Source of the DNA: Ligilactobacillus faecis
Lineage (GTDB): Bacteria > Bacillota > Bacilli > Lactobacillales > Lactobacillaceae
DNA: 64,000 nt
Assembly (NCBI RefSeq): GCF_029889745.1
Contig: NZ_CP123639.1
Location: 1,717,501 to 1,781,500 of the forward strand
Direction: 5' to 3'
Below are positions 1-8,445 of the stretch, one piece after another. The position numbers and the translations under genes are program-made. The notes beneath the pieces are model-generated. The model had not been told where the DNA came from. It was given only the letters and a program-made list of their open reading frames with translations, and did no database searches. The stretch's first letter is position 1; each line of letters starts with the position of its first letter.

Positions 1-60
1 AGCTTTCTTAGAAAAGATCACAGCTACGATGACGTCGCTACTACCACGCTAAGGGGGTGA
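1..60 (+). CDS. 3' end of an upstream gene, probably the ABC ATPase partner of the next gene (partial)
   Basis: Reading frame 1 is open from the window edge to a TGA at 58-60 and encodes about 19 residues ending TTTLRG. The stop lies only 4 bases before the ATG of the BceB-like permease, and the purine-rich stretch across the stop is that gene's ribosome binding site. In Bce-type transporters the ATPase gene is normally directly upstream of the permease, so this is probably its last codons. The call rests on position only, because the tail has no motif. Confidence 0.5.
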   Translation, partial: SFLRKDHSYDDVATTTLRG

Positions 61-64
61 GAAG

Positions 65-2050
65 ATGTTTTATGTTAAATTAGCCACGCAAAATATCAAA
101 AAGAACCGGCAAGCCTTCATGCCATTTTTACTGTCGATGACCTTTTTAGGGGCGTTGAACACCTTGATGTTGATCTTAGCAAATGATCAAGGGTTGACAA
201 AGATGCATGGGGCCGAAGCTTTACAGCAATTATTTGGATTTGGAGCAGTCGTGATCATCATTTTCTCGGTGATCTTTTCGATCTATACGAGTTCGATCTT
301 AGACAAGCAACGTAAAAAAGAACTGGGACTCTATAATATTTTAGGTCTTGGTAAAAGAGAACTTGCGCGCCTGACTTTAGTCGAGATGTTCTTTAGTTTT
401 TTGATCACCGCTGTTTTAGGGATCTTAAGTGGGATCGTTTTTTCACGGATAGCGTATCTTTGTTTGAAAAAACTTCTTGCTATCGGGACGGAATTCAAAT
501 TTGTGATCCAACCACAAACGCTTTTCTTAGTTTTAGGGATCATCTTTTTACTGTTTGTTTTTATTTATCTATTGAGTTTAGTAAGTATTTTACGCAGTGA
601 TCCGATCAAATTTTTACAAGCTGCTAAAGAAGGTGAACGCGAACCTAAAGCCAAATGGTTCGTAGCTCTACTTGGTTTTGGAGCTTTAGGTTGGGGTTAC
701 TACTTAGCTTTGACGATCGAGTCTCCAGTCTCAGCTGTCATCAAATTTTTCTGGGCTGTTTTACTTGTGATCGTCGGGACATATTTCTTATTTACGGCCG
801 GAAGTATCGTGATTTTGAAATTATTGCGTAAAAATGAACGTTACTACTACAATAACAAACACTTTATCCCGCTTTCAGGGATGATCTATCGTATGAAACA
901 AAATGCTGTTGGTCTAGCAAGTATTTGTATTTTGTCGACGATGGTCTTAGTGACGATCGGAACGACTGCAAGCTTGTATTTTGGCGAACAAGACCGGATC
1001 GAGCAAAACTTTCCGCGTGACGTGATGATCACAGCGGTGGAAAAAACAGATAAGCTCAAACAAGATGCTAAAGCTTACGCAAAAAAGCAAGGCATGACAG
1101 TGACAAATGTGCAACAGCTCAAAGCAAGTGAAGGTCTTCTTTTCTTACGTGAAGGTCAGGGCAAATTAAAGCCGGGCATCCGCGGGAGTTTTTCTCCTAA
1201 CGATGCCGATCGCGCAGTCAATGTCGTGTTAATGGATCTTATTGATTTTAATCAAGTGACTGGAAGTAGTTATCGGTTAGAGAAAGCTTCAGATATCTTA
1301 GTCTATAACAATGATAAATTCAGTGGCAAGACACTTGAGCTTGGGGGCGAAAAACTAAATATCGTCAAGAACTTGCCTCGAGCTGATGAGCTGGGAAATT
1401 TAGGCAACGGTGTCACTCCAGCCTACTTAGTAGTTGTCCGCGATCAAAGTGTCTACGATGCATTAGTCAACAAATGGTACACGACAAAAGATATGGAAAA
1501 TTATAGGACACCGCGTTACTATTTGAACTTTGATATCAAAGGTAGCACTGACAAAGCTAAACGTTTAGCCTTTATCCGTGGTCTGAGTCGTGCACTTGCT
1601 AAAGACAATAGTGGTTACGGTGTTGAGTTTAAAGATAGTTACCGCCAAAGTTTAAAGATCTTTGATGGAGGCTTCTTTTTCATCGGGATCATTTTAGGGA
1701 CAGCCTTTTTACTTGCGACTGCGATGATCATCTACTACAAACAAGTTTCTGAGGGGATGGATGATCATGATCGCTTTGTGATCTTACAAAAAGTCGGCAT
1801 GGATCGAACTGAAGTCAAACGCGTGATCCATAGCCAGATCATGATGGTCTTCATCTTCCCACTAGCGGTTGCGATCATGCACGTTGGTTTTGCTTTTCCA
1901 TTGATCAAAAAGATGCTCATCTTATTTGGTTTGAACAACTGGCATTTATATTTGATCGTGACTTTGATCGTGATCGCGATCTTTACGCTGATCTACTACT
2001 TAGTTTACCAACTGACAGCTCGGGTTTACTATCGACTGATCGAACGCTGA
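65..2050 (+). CDS. BceB-like ABC transporter permease (FtsX domain), antimicrobial peptide sensing or export type
   Basis: A 661-residue polytopic membrane protein of the size of Bce-type permeases. Hydrophobic segments occur near residues 15-35, 55-80, 105-130, 150-170, 195-215, 225-250 and 285-305, followed by a large charged extracellular region (about 310-530) and a final FtsX-like membrane block (about 540-655). This N-terminal membrane block, long extracellular domain and C-terminal membrane block is the BceB arrangement. Family members work with a dedicated ATPase, and often a two-component system, to sense and relieve cell-wall-targeting peptides such as bacitracin. The ATG follows an aagggggtga ribosome binding site that overlaps the stop of the preceding partial gene. 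No regulator is visible in the window and the substrate cannot be told. Confidence 0.85.
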   Translation: MFYVKLATQNIKKNRQAFMPFLLSMTFLGALNTLMLILANDQGLTKMHGAEALQQLFGFGAVVIIIFSVIFSIYTSSILDKQRKKELGLYNILGLGKRELARLTLVEMFFSFLITAVLGILSGIVFSRIAYLCLKKLLAIGTEFKFVIQPQTLFLVLGIIFLLFVFIYLLSLVSILRSDPIKFLQAAKEGEREPKAKWFVALLGFGALGWGYYLALTIESPVSAVIKFFWAVLLVIVGTYFLFTAGSIVILKLLRKNERYYYNNKHFIPLSGMIYRMKQNAVGLASICILSTMVLVTIGTTASLYFGEQDRIEQNFPRDVMITAVEKTDKLKQDAKAYAKKQGMTVTNVQQLKASEGLLFLREGQGKLKPGIRGSFSPNDADRAVNVVLMDLIDFNQVTGSSYRLEKASDILVYNNDKFSGKTLELGGEKLNIVKNLPRADELGNLGNGVTPAYLVVVRDQSVYDALVNKWYTTKDMENYRTPRYYLNFDIKGSTDKAKRLAFIRGLSRALAKDNSGYGVEFKDSYRQSLKIFDGGFFFIGIILGTAFLLATAMIIYYKQVSEGMDDHDRFVILQKVGMDRTEVKRVIHSQIMMVFIFPLAVAIMHVGFAFPLIKKMLILFGLNNWHLYLIVTLIVIAIFTLIYYLVYQLTARVYYRLIER

Positions 2051-2132
2051 TATGGTAAAATAACGACTTGAAGATAGCCATAGTCGATCACTATGACTAT
2101 CTTTGATTTTTATCTAAGGGAAAGGAAAAGAG

Positions 2133-2921
2133 ATGGATTTTTTAAAAAAAGGATTAACAGGGTATCAGATCAAACTGTTAGCGATGATCTTTATGTTAGA
2201 AGATCATTTGAACATTTATTTAGGGGAAGCGTTACACTGGCCTGCGTGGGTGAGCTTTTTAGGGCGGTTTGTCGCGCCAGCTTTTGTTTTTCTCTTAGTT
2301 GAAGGGTATTTTCACACACGCAATAAACGCCTTTACTTAGAACGTTTATTGTTAGGGGCGCTGATCACAGGCGTGGGGAACATCGTCTATAACTTGCTGA
2401 CTAAAGCATACATTGATCCAATTACGCATACACCGGATTATTTTCTCTTTTTAGGGCCACATAATATCTTCTTGACCCTTGCGATGCAACTGCTTGTCAT
2501 GTGGTCGTTAGATAATATTTTACAAAAGAAAAGAGTGGGGCTTTCTGTACTAGGTTTTATCAGCAGCTCACTTTTGATGTTGATGTTTGAAGGTGGTATC
2601 TATTTATACCCACTGGCCTTGATCTTTTTTTTAGGCAGAAAATACCATCAGAAAAAGCCAATGCTCATCGCAGTTACTGTATGGTGCCTCTTTTTATTAG
2701 GAAAAGCGATCTTAAATTATCAAAGTGGGATGACAGGCTCGAGTTCACTTTATGAATATTTGACGTTTGACAGTGAATTTATGATGATCGCAGTCGTACC
2801 GCTGATCTGGCTTTATAACGGACAACGGGGTGGGGAAGGGACAAAAGCTGAGAAGTACTTTTTCTACTACTTCTATCCGATCCATCTCTGGTTGATCTAT
2901 TTAGCCAAAGCGTTTATTTAG
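2133..2921 (+). CDS. TraX-family membrane protein
   Basis: A 262-aa hydrophobic protein with about seven to eight membrane segments. It starts with the TraX-family pattern of a short amphipathic N-terminus followed by IKLLAMIFMLEDHL, where the acidic residue and His lie in the first helix, and it ends with the family-typical YYFYPIHLWLIY segment. TraX of plasmid F N-acetylates pilin; chromosomal Firmicutes homologues are of unknown acyl-transfer function and have no pilus genes next to them, as here. The ATG follows gggaaaggaaaagag. It is followed by a terminator now split by an IS element, so it was probably the last gene of its transcript. Confidence 0.8.
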   Translation: MDFLKKGLTGYQIKLLAMIFMLEDHLNIYLGEALHWPAWVSFLGRFVAPAFVFLLVEGYFHTRNKRLYLERLLLGALITGVGNIVYNLLTKAYIDPITHTPDYFLFLGPHNIFLTLAMQLLVMWSLDNILQKKRVGLSVLGFISSSLLMLMFEGGIYLYPLALIFFLGRKYHQKKPMLIAVTVWCLFLLGKAILNYQSGMTGSSSLYEYLTFDSEFMMIAVVPLIWLYNGQRGGEGTKAEKYFFYYFYPIHLWLIYLAKAFI

Positions 2922-2989
2922 CAAAAGCAAAAGACCATTTCTTTGGGCACTAGGGCCCGTCAAGTATACAGTTTAAATAGAAAAATAGT

Positions 2990-3808
2990 TTATGCGGTTT
3001 GAACGCGGAATTTTTCTGCGGTCAAGCCGTTTTTTGATGTATATGCACGTTGCGTGTTGAAATATTCAATAGATTCTTTTACTGATTCCTCTAATTCTTC
3101 CAACGTCTTAGGTCGAGCGCGTTTTGCTAACCAAATTAGTTTAAAGTCATTCCACCAACGTTCCATCGGTGAGTTTTCCCAAGGATGTCCTGGGTGAGAC
3201 ATACTATGAATACAGTTTCGACTGGCTAAATAGTCGTTAAAATCAATAGAACGGTATGCTGCTCCGCGATCCGTATGGATCATCGGATGTGCATCAGGTT
3301 CTATTTTAAATGCTCGTCTAAATACTTCAATTGCCGAAATTGCAGTTTCTGTAACGGAAATATTGTAACTCAATGCATAACGACCATACAGATCCAGAAC
3401 TATATGCACTCGAGCCTTCTTTAACTTATCTACTCCATACAGAACTTCTGTAGTATCAGTTACCCAAACTTCATTTGGTCTTTGGCGATCAAATTGTCCG
3501 TCGAGTAGGTTATCATTTATATACTCCTCATGGCGTTTAACTCGATTATGTTTCTTTTTACGGATATTTGCTCTAATTCCATGTTTTCGCATACAGTTGG
3601 TTACTCGCTTTAACCCTACTTTAAAATTCAGTTTATTTTCAAAAGCCAGTTGTGTCGTCATACCTAAATAACCCAAAGTCCACTTATGTTTTTCTTCCAA
3701 TTCTAGAATTGAACTAAGTAATTCTGCTTGTTCATTTTCGTGCTTGCTTGGCTTTCTGCGAACCCATTTGTAATAGGCGTCTCTAGTAATACCAGCGATT
3801 TGACACAA
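2990..3808 (-). CDS. IS3-family transposase OrfB (DDE integrase core)
   Basis: A 272-aa catalytic half of an IS150-like transposase, counted from its first internal Met. It has an HTH_21-type segment (RVTNCMRKHGIRANIRKKK) followed by a retroviral-type integrase core with VWVTDTTEV (first Asp), MIHTDRGAAYRS (second Asp) and a SPMERWWNDFK segment carrying the catalytic Glu. The open frame extends upstream of this Met to the A7 slippery tract at 3901-3907 (minus strand), where OrfA is in the other frame. Translation is therefore expected through a programmed -1 frameshift that gives an OrfAB fusion rather than from an independent start, as known for IS3-family elements. Confidence 0.85.
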   Translation of the reverse strand: MCQIAGITRDAYYKWVRRKPSKHENEQAELLSSILELEEKHKWTLGYLGMTTQLAFENKLNFKVGLKRVTNCMRKHGIRANIRKKKHNRVKRHEEYINDNLLDGQFDRQRPNEVWVTDTTEVLYGVDKLKKARVHIVLDLYGRYALSYNISVTETAISAIEVFRRAFKIEPDAHPMIHTDRGAAYRSIDFNDYLASRNCIHSMSHPGHPWENSPMERWWNDFKLIWLAKRARPKTLEELEESVKESIEYFNTQRAYTSKNGLTAEKFRVQTA

Positions 3809-3837
3809 GCTAACGATTGACCAACCATATTCTTTAT

Positions 3838-4551
3838 TTAGTTCTTTGATGGCTTGTTGTTTGAAGAATCGTTCGCCTCCCGATCGCGTATTTCCATCAC
3901 TTTTTTTGCGTATGCTTCCTCCATTTCTTTACGGAGAAGTTGGGCCTTTAATAATCGATTCTCAGCCTTTAGCTGATCAATTTCTGTCCACTCTTTTTGT
4001 GTCTTGGCTTTGCCTCGACGATCACGAAGTGATTGTGGATCATTGCCACTTTTACGATACTTTTGATACCACCCATAAACTTGTTGATAACTAACGTTAT
4101 ATTTTTCTACGGCCCAGTTGTAATTGACATCGTGCTTGATCAACTCTTCGATTATCGATAATCGTTCTTCAAAAGTAGTTTTTCTTCCTAGCATAATTGA
4201 ATCTCGCTTTCTTGGCGTATAAGCCTTTAGTTTTGATTCATTATACTGCATAATCCAATCTAGCAGTTGTGTTTTGGACTTTAGCCCATGCTTGATTGCG
4301 AATATTTCAAGCGACTCATCTGATTTTTGATACTGTTGGACCAAAAATACTTTAAATTCCTTTGAATATCTATGATTATTGTGAGTAGATCGTAAGCCAT
4401 CAATGCCCTGATATTTATATAGATACCCCCAAGTTCTAATAGTTTTCTTGCCCACCGCATACTTTTTAGCTACCTCACTGATACTAGAACGATTTAGTTC
4501 ATTTAGTATAGCTAATTTTTGTTCTGCACTGTATTTTGATTTCCTAGACAT
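3838..4551 (-). CDS. IS3-family transposase OrfA (helix-turn-helix protein)
   Basis: A 237-aa protein beginning MSRKSKYS. The ATG at 4551 is chosen over an in-frame Met 20 codons upstream because it follows a ggaggg ribosome binding site at good distance and the longer start would lie in the IS terminus. It has two to three HTH_28/HTH_29-type repeats (AEQKLAILNEL, TFEERLSIIEEL) and a C-terminal coiled coil (QLKAENRLLKAQLLRKEMEEA), typical of IS150-group OrfA. The A7 tract at 3901-3907 near its 3' end allows a -1 shift into OrfB. It recognises the IS ends as part of the OrfAB transposase. Confidence 0.85.
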   Translation of the reverse strand: MSRKSKYSAEQKLAILNELNRSSISEVAKKYAVGKKTIRTWGYLYKYQGIDGLRSTHNNHRYSKEFKVFLVQQYQKSDESLEIFAIKHGLKSKTQLLDWIMQYNESKLKAYTPRKRDSIMLGRKTTFEERLSIIEELIKHDVNYNWAVEKYNVSYQQVYGWYQKYRKSGNDPQSLRDRRGKAKTQKEWTEIDQLKAENRLLKAQLLRKEMEEAYAKKVMEIRDREANDSSNNKPSKN

Positions 4552-4730
4552 ATAAAATACCCTCCAAATATAAGATGAAATTTCTATTTCATCTGTATAC
4601 TTAGAGGGCATTATAACCTTGTGTCGGCAAAGAGATGGTCTTTTTTGGAGTAGATCATAGTATTTGAACTATTTGTCAAAGAAGATTACGCTTAAAGTAA
4701 GATGATGTTAGATCGAAAGAAAGTGATCTT

Positions 4731-5279
4731 ATGCCAAGACCGACGACAAAGAGTGATCTATTGTTTGCTACTAAGCAAAACTATGAGAAGTTAAATTTGC
4801 TCATCTCAAAGATGACTGAAAAAGAATTGCAGACAGAATTTGATTTTTCAGAAGATAAGAAAAAAGAAGCTCACTGGCAAAGAGATAAAAACTTAAGAGA
4901 TGTTTTGATCCATCTTTATGAAGGGCAACAGTTGCTTTTAAATTGGGTACATACCAATCGAAAGGGGGAGTCTAGAGCGTTTTTGCCGGCTCAATACAAT
5001 TGGAAGTCATATGGTGCTTTAAATGTCGAATTTTGGAAAAAGTACCAAAAGGCGTCGCTTGAAGAGGCGACCGAAATGCTTCAGCGCTCGCACAATGATG
5101 TTTTAGCGCTGATCGAAGGATTTTCAGATAAGGAATTGTTTACTAAAGGTGTTTATAAGTGGACAGCAGGCAGTACGCTAGGGGCTTATTTCATAAGTTC
5201 AACTGCAAGTCATTATGATTGGGCTATAAAAAAATTGAGAGCTCATCAGCATAAGTGTAAGGTAAAGGAAGCGTTATGA
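4731..5279 (+). CDS. ClbS/DfsB-family four-helix bundle protein
   Basis: A 182-aa soluble protein with the hallmarks of the ClbS/DfsB family: MPRPTTKSDLL start, DKNLRDVLIHLYEGQQLLLNW, PAQYNWKSYGALNVEFW, LFTKGVYKWTAGSTLGAYF and SHYDWAIKKLRAH. ClbS is the colibactin self-resistance hydrolase of E. coli, and DinB-like relatives such as this are common in Firmicutes with no assigned substrate. The ATG follows gaaagaaagtgatctt. It is monocistronic, followed at once by a strong hairpin terminator. A specific detoxification role is not shown by context. Confidence 0.85.
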   Translation: MPRPTTKSDLLFATKQNYEKLNLLISKMTEKELQTEFDFSEDKKKEAHWQRDKNLRDVLIHLYEGQQLLLNWVHTNRKGESRAFLPAQYNWKSYGALNVEFWKKYQKASLEEATEMLQRSHNDVLALIEGFSDKELFTKGVYKWTAGSTLGAYFISSTASHYDWAIKKLRAHQHKCKVKEAL

Positions 5280-5285
5280 CACTAG

Positions 5286-5326
5286 AAACCGCGCGCGGTG
5301 TTTTTAAAGGATCGTGCGCGGTTTTT
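5286..5326 (+). terminator. Rho-independent terminator after the DfsB-like gene
   Basis: A GC-rich stem (aaccgcgcgcgg paired with cgtgcgcggtt) is followed by a T run a few bases after the stop codon at 5277-5279. Confidence 0.85.
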
Positions 5327-5460
5327 AGTGTGTCTTTTGAGTAAATTATTTTACTTTATAATTAAAAATATATGAGTTGTATGTAAATTATAAAGGCGTT
5401 TGTAAAGTCTGTGTATATAATATTTAGGGGTGGGGTCAGTAATAATTTTTACGATAATCA

Positions 5461-5489
5461 TTGCAAGTATTATAAAAATAGATTATAAT
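5461..5489 (+). promoter_or_regulatory. Promoter of the OppA-like gene
   Basis: TTGCAA at 5461-5466 and a perfect TATAAT at 5484-5489 are separated by 17 bases. Transcription would start near 5496, leaving an AT-rich leader of about 80 bases before the ATG at 5578. The rest of the 5330-5577 gap is AT-rich and shows no other feature. Confidence 0.7.
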
Positions 5490-5577
5490 ACGTCGAAAGT
5501 AATGTTAATTATTATAATGGTAAATTTTAATAATTAAATAAATTACTTATTTAATAAATCGTAAAAAGGAGAATACC

Positions 5578-7320
5578 ATGGGGAAAAATAAGTTAATTAA
5601 ATATCTATTATCATTTTCGTTGGCTAGCGCTGTTTTTTGGGGGAACATTTTGAGTGAAGTCCAGGCAGATACACTCAAAGTTGAATATGCAAATCCCAAA
5701 CCTGCTAAAAAAGGTGGGACCTTGCATGTCGGTTATGTCAACGAAGGAGCTTTCAAAGGCATCTTTGCGCCAGAATTGATGAATGATGGTGCTACCGCAG
5801 ATGTTGCGGTGTTTGGCTCGATCGGCTTGTTCAAGATCGATAATAACTATAACTTTGTCAAAGGTGGGATCTCTGATATTTCCTTTGATAAAGATAAAAA
5901 ACTAGCTGAGATCGAGATCTCAAAAAAAGCAAGGTGGTCTGACGGGCAACCTGTCGTAGCCCGCGATCTCGTCTATGCCTATGAGATCATTGCTAATAAA
6001 GATAGTGGTTCAGAACGGTATACAGATGGGTTGGCGAATATCGAAGGTCTAGAAGAATATCACACTGGGAAAGCTGAGACTGTTTCAGGTCTGGAGATCA
6101 AAGATGAGCGTCATTTAGTGATCCATTTTAAAAAGATGGTCCCAGCGATGACAGTCTCTGGCTCAGGTTATATTTGGGAATATGCTGAACCATATCATTA
6201 CTTAAAAGATGTGGCATTTAAAGATCTCGCTAAAAGTGATAAAATTCGGAAAAAACCTTTATTTTACGGACCATATACCTTAAGTAAAGTTGTTGACGGC
6301 GAAGCGTTACAATGGGTCCCAAATCGTTACTATTACGGGAAAAAGCCTCAACTTGATAAGATCAGCGTAGAAACAGTTGCAACTGCGCAAGCTGCTACCG
6401 CTACTAGATCAGGTAAATATGAAATCTTACTCAACCAAAACCCAGGAATTTATACTAAAGTCAAAGAAGATAAGAGCTTTGTTCAACTTGGTAAGAAACA
6501 GCTTTACTATACATATCTAGGTTTCCGGGTCGGAAAACTCGGGCAAGATGGTGTAAGTGTGATGGATAAAGACGCTATTGCGAATGACAAAGTTTTGCGC
6601 CAAGCGATGGCTTACGCGATGAATATCGATCAAGTCGACCAAAAGTTTGGCTATGGACTTTCAAAAAGAGCCAATACTGTTGTGCCAGTTGCTTTTGGAA
6701 AATGGAACAATAAGAAAGAAAAAGGCTATAAATTTGATCTGAAAAAAGCCAATGAACTTTTAGACAAAGCTGGCTATAAACGGCAAAAAGACGGTTATCG
6801 TGTACGTCCAGACGGCAAAAAACTGACTTTGACTTTACTAGCAAGTAAGTCGAATAAAAATGTAGAAGCATCGATCACAAATTATATCCAACAATGGAAA
6901 AAGATCGGCGTCAAAGTTAAATTATTCAATGGGCGTTTCCAAGAATTCAATGCAATGATCGAAAAATTGACAGCAGGAAATGCCACCGATTTTGACATGT
7001 GGTTTGCCGCTTGGAGCACTGCTTCAGAGCCGACAAGTGTTGCTAGCATCTATACGGCTTCGTCACCATATAATGTGGGGCATTTTGTCACGAAAGAAAA
7101 CACAGAGTTGATCGCTTCACTTAGTTCAAAAAAAGCTTTTTCTGAAAAATATCGCTTAGAACAGTTCTATAAATGGCAAGCCTATATGAACGAGGAAGCC
7201 TTTATCGTACCAGGATCATTTACAACGCAAACAGTGACTGTCGCTAAAAATGTCAAAGGCATGTCACTTGGAGTCGCCGATAGTTATTCTCTATGGGATA
7301 GCGTGGCTTTGACAAAATAG
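5578..7320 (+). CDS. OppA-like oligopeptide-binding protein, secreted without a lipobox
   Basis: A 580-aa family 5 extracellular solute-binding protein. After a signal peptide (hydrophobic about residues 9-25, likely cleavage after VQA near residue 30) it shows KKGGTLHVGYVNE, ARWSDGQPVVARDLVYAYE, FYGPYTLSKVVDGEALQWVPNRYYYG and LRQAMAYAMNIDQV, all typical of peptide-binding OppA/DppA proteins. Gram-positive OppA proteins are normally lipoproteins, but no Cys is present in the signal region, so this looks like a type I-cleaved protein. No permease or ATPase genes are adjacent, and the gene has its own promoter and terminator. It may serve an Opp permease encoded elsewhere or act as a free peptide scavenger or pheromone carrier (inference). 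Confidence 0.8.
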   Translation: MGKNKLIKYLLSFSLASAVFWGNILSEVQADTLKVEYANPKPAKKGGTLHVGYVNEGAFKGIFAPELMNDGATADVAVFGSIGLFKIDNNYNFVKGGISDISFDKDKKLAEIEISKKARWSDGQPVVARDLVYAYEIIANKDSGSERYTDGLANIEGLEEYHTGKAETVSGLEIKDERHLVIHFKKMVPAMTVSGSGYIWEYAEPYHYLKDVAFKDLAKSDKIRKKPLFYGPYTLSKVVDGEALQWVPNRYYYGKKPQLDKISVETVATAQAATATRSGKYEILLNQNPGIYTKVKEDKSFVQLGKKQLYYTYLGFRVGKLGQDGVSVMDKDAIANDKVLRQAMAYAMNIDQVDQKFGYGLSKRANTVVPVAFGKWNNKKEKGYKFDLKKANELLDKAGYKRQKDGYRVRPDGKKLTLTLLASKSNKNVEASITNYIQQWKKIGVKVKLFNGRFQEFNAMIEKLTAGNATDFDMWFAAWSTASEPTSVASIYTASSPYNVGHFVTKENTELIASLSSKKAFSEKYRLEQFYKWQAYMNEEAFIVPGSFTTQTVTVAKNVKGMSLGVADSYSLWDSVALTK

Positions 7321-7326
7321 ACACTA

Positions 7327-7354
7327 ACGACCTGATACTAGTATCGGGTCGTTT
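7327..7354 (+). terminator. Terminator after the OppA-like gene
   Basis: The sequence acgacctgatac pairs with gtatcgggtcgt across a short loop, with one G-T pair, followed by a short T run 6 bases after the stop codon. Confidence 0.75.
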
Positions 7355-7458
7355 AATTTATTGAAAAATGAGCTTCGAGTGATCGATATGTTTTGTTATT
7401 ATATATTTAGTAGTTTATGAGTAAATAGCATCTTTTTTATGAAAGGAAGATAAGACAG

Positions 7459-7596
7459 ATGAAAGAAAAACTTAGCTGGGCTTGTATCTTTTTGACACTT
7501 TTGCCGGTCTTTTTTACCGAAAACAAGGTCGTCTGGTTCTGTATTTTTGTGGCATTAGCTACTAGTTATCACGGTTACAGTGGAAAACAAAAGTAA
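7459..7596 (+). CDS. Small membrane protein of 45 aa, unknown function
   Basis: A short frame beginning MKEKLSWACIFLTLLPVFF with a gaaaggaag ribosome binding site 9 bases before the ATG. It has two hydrophobic stretches (about residues 7-20 and 25-38) separated by TENK and a Lys/Gln tail, so it is probably a two-helix membrane peptide. It is not similar to anything I recognise. It lies alone between the OppA terminator and a decayed region. Confidence 0.5.
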   Translation: MKEKLSWACIFLTLLPVFFTENKVVWFCIFVALATSYHGYSGKQK

Positions 7597-7634
7597 TTCA
7601 TTTTAAGACATTAAAATATTTTGGCTGAGGCTGA

Positions 7635-7680
7635 GCGCTATTTACGGCGGTCGGTCTTTTTGATCTAGAGGTAATAGGGG
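7635..7680. pseudogene. Relic of a small-RNA/small-peptide module
   Basis: The stretch gagcgctatttacggcggtc followed by a T run matches the shared terminator region of the module at 8411-8445. On the minus strand it still encodes IKKTDRRK then stop, like the IKKANRRK end of the 43-aa peptide there. A stop codon lies just upstream, and the rest of the module is missing. From here to about 8120 I see no coding feature besides the 45-bp repeat. Confidence 0.45.
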
Positions 7681-7690
7681 CTGTAGCTTT

Positions 7691-7735
7691 CCCAGATATG
7701 CCTATTAAACCGTTTGTTTGAAAAATAAATGATTT
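7691..7735 (+). repeat. 45-bp direct repeat, copy 1
   Basis: It begins cccagatatgcctattaaac and ends aaataaatgattt. A second copy at 9296-9340 differs by one base. Copy 2 is the promoter region of an ACT-domain gene fragment, while copy 1 is followed by no recognisable gene, so a former gene copy may have decayed or been deleted here. Confidence 0.8.
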
Positions 7736-8123
7736 AGTGGGTACATTTGTTCCTGTATAATGTAAGGCTTGTAAATAAGCGCTTTTAGCAGATCAGCAAG
7801 AATAAGTAACCAAAAAACGCCTTAAAAGATACCTAAGAGAGACCCGAAAAAGCAAAAGTTAGGCAGTTTAAAATAGTGCATAATATCAAATTTTGGAAAT
7901 ATCCAAGGATTTTTTATTTTACCTGTATTTGATATACTGTGAAGTCAATCAAATAAGGTTAGCCACGCTTTAGATCGTCTACGGGCGCTAAAATTTTTTT
8001 ATTTTTACTAGAGAATGATATATTCTAGTTACTGATTGATCTTAAGATCTTTTTTGAGATTTTGTGCTTGATTAATGCTTTTTCGATAAACATTTTAATC
8101 TCTTTCGACGTTGTATCGATAAG

Positions 8124-8297
8124 CTAGGGCGTTTTTTTAGTGCATCCCTGAGAGGTATCATAATGTTTATGCTGAAAATTTATAGGATTGCTAATGAGTG
8201 CCAGGGATCTCTTAGCAAGATAATTTTTGCGTGCCTTATTTTCCTTATTCCAACGCTTAGAAACGTCAAGTTGTGGTCTAGTAGTTTTCATTGCCAT
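8124..8297 (-). CDS. Small phage/plasmid-like protein, 57 aa, probably truncated
   Basis: A minus-strand frame beginning MAMKTTRPQLDVSKRWNKEN and continuing KARKNYLAKRSLA. The TRPQ...RW..KN....YL..RS pattern resembles a family of small proteins that I recall from Lactobacillus prophages and plasmids, whose C-terminus normally continues as a short helical domain. Here the sequence diverges after the RS motif and stops early, so it looks frameshifted. The ribosome binding site is weak. Treat it as a relic. Confidence 0.35.
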   Translation of the reverse strand: MAMKTTRPQLDVSKRWNKENKARKNYLAKRSLALISNPINFQHKHYDTSQGCTKKTP

Positions 8298-8314
8298 TAG
8301 TGCTAGCCACTTAC

Positions 8315-8343
8315 TTGAAAGTGTTTATTAAATGTAATATACT
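8315..8343 (+). promoter_or_regulatory. Promoter of small RNA in module 1
   Basis: TTGAAA at 8315-8320 and TATACT at 8338-8343 with a 17-base spacer. The same -35/17/-10 arrangement occurs at the equivalent place in the other two modules (9738-9766 and 30747-30775). Confidence 0.65.
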
Positions 8344-8349
8344 TAGATA

Positions 8350-8445
8350 TGAATAAAGGGACTGATAGCCCCACTATCAGCCCCCGAACGTGGATATTGA
8401 AACAGTGTCTTAGCTAGTCGCTATTTACGGCGATTAGCTTTTTTT
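8350..8445 (+). ncRNA. Candidate antisense small RNA, module 1
   Basis: Downstream of the promoter comes a 5' hairpin (gactgatag/ctatcag), a conserved single-stranded element (acgtggat..tgaaa) and an intrinsic terminator (gctagtcgc/gcgattagc plus T7). Two paralogous copies at 9773-9878 and 30782-30884 keep the same order and compensating stem changes although the sequences differ. The RNA overlaps the 3' end of a 43-aa peptide gene on the other strand, so it is probably antisense to that mRNA, as in type I toxin-antitoxin loci. Confidence 0.5.

Larger units (their letters stand above)
2955..4609 (-). mobile_element. IS3-family (IS150-like group) insertion sequence
   Basis: The element carries two overlapping transposase frames on the minus strand (OrfA with two HTH segments, OrfB with a DDE core). 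Its ends form an imperfect inverted repeat: gcccgtcaagtatacag at the left and gccctctaagtatacag read inward from the right, with the homology continuing for a further 10 bases or so. The outermost 1-3 bases and the target duplication cannot be fixed by eye. Both frames are intact, so it may be active. Confidence 0.8.
2929..4646. terminator. Bidirectional terminator interrupted by an IS3-family insertion
   Basis: The left arm at 2929-2950 (aaaagaccatttctttgggc) and the right arm at 4621-4646 (ggcaaagagatggtcttttt) are complementary over about 13 bp including a G-T pair, with the last few positions also partly pairing. They are now 1.7 kb apart. Removing the IS restores a hairpin with an A tract on one side and a T tract on the other, directly behind the TraX-like gene. 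The element therefore sits in the terminator loop. Confidence 0.65.

Noticed and set aside
331-543. Minus-strand ORF inside the BceB-like gene, and similar antisense ORFs within brxC, pglZ, brxL, dinG, pepN, asnS, nth, fhs and pbp1A
   Set aside because: They lie fully inside well-supported genes on the other strand, lack ribosome binding sites and have low-complexity or shadow composition.
3846-4094. Plus-strand ORF within the IS3 OrfA gene
   Set aside because: A shadow of the transposase frame; no start signals and no protein-like motifs.
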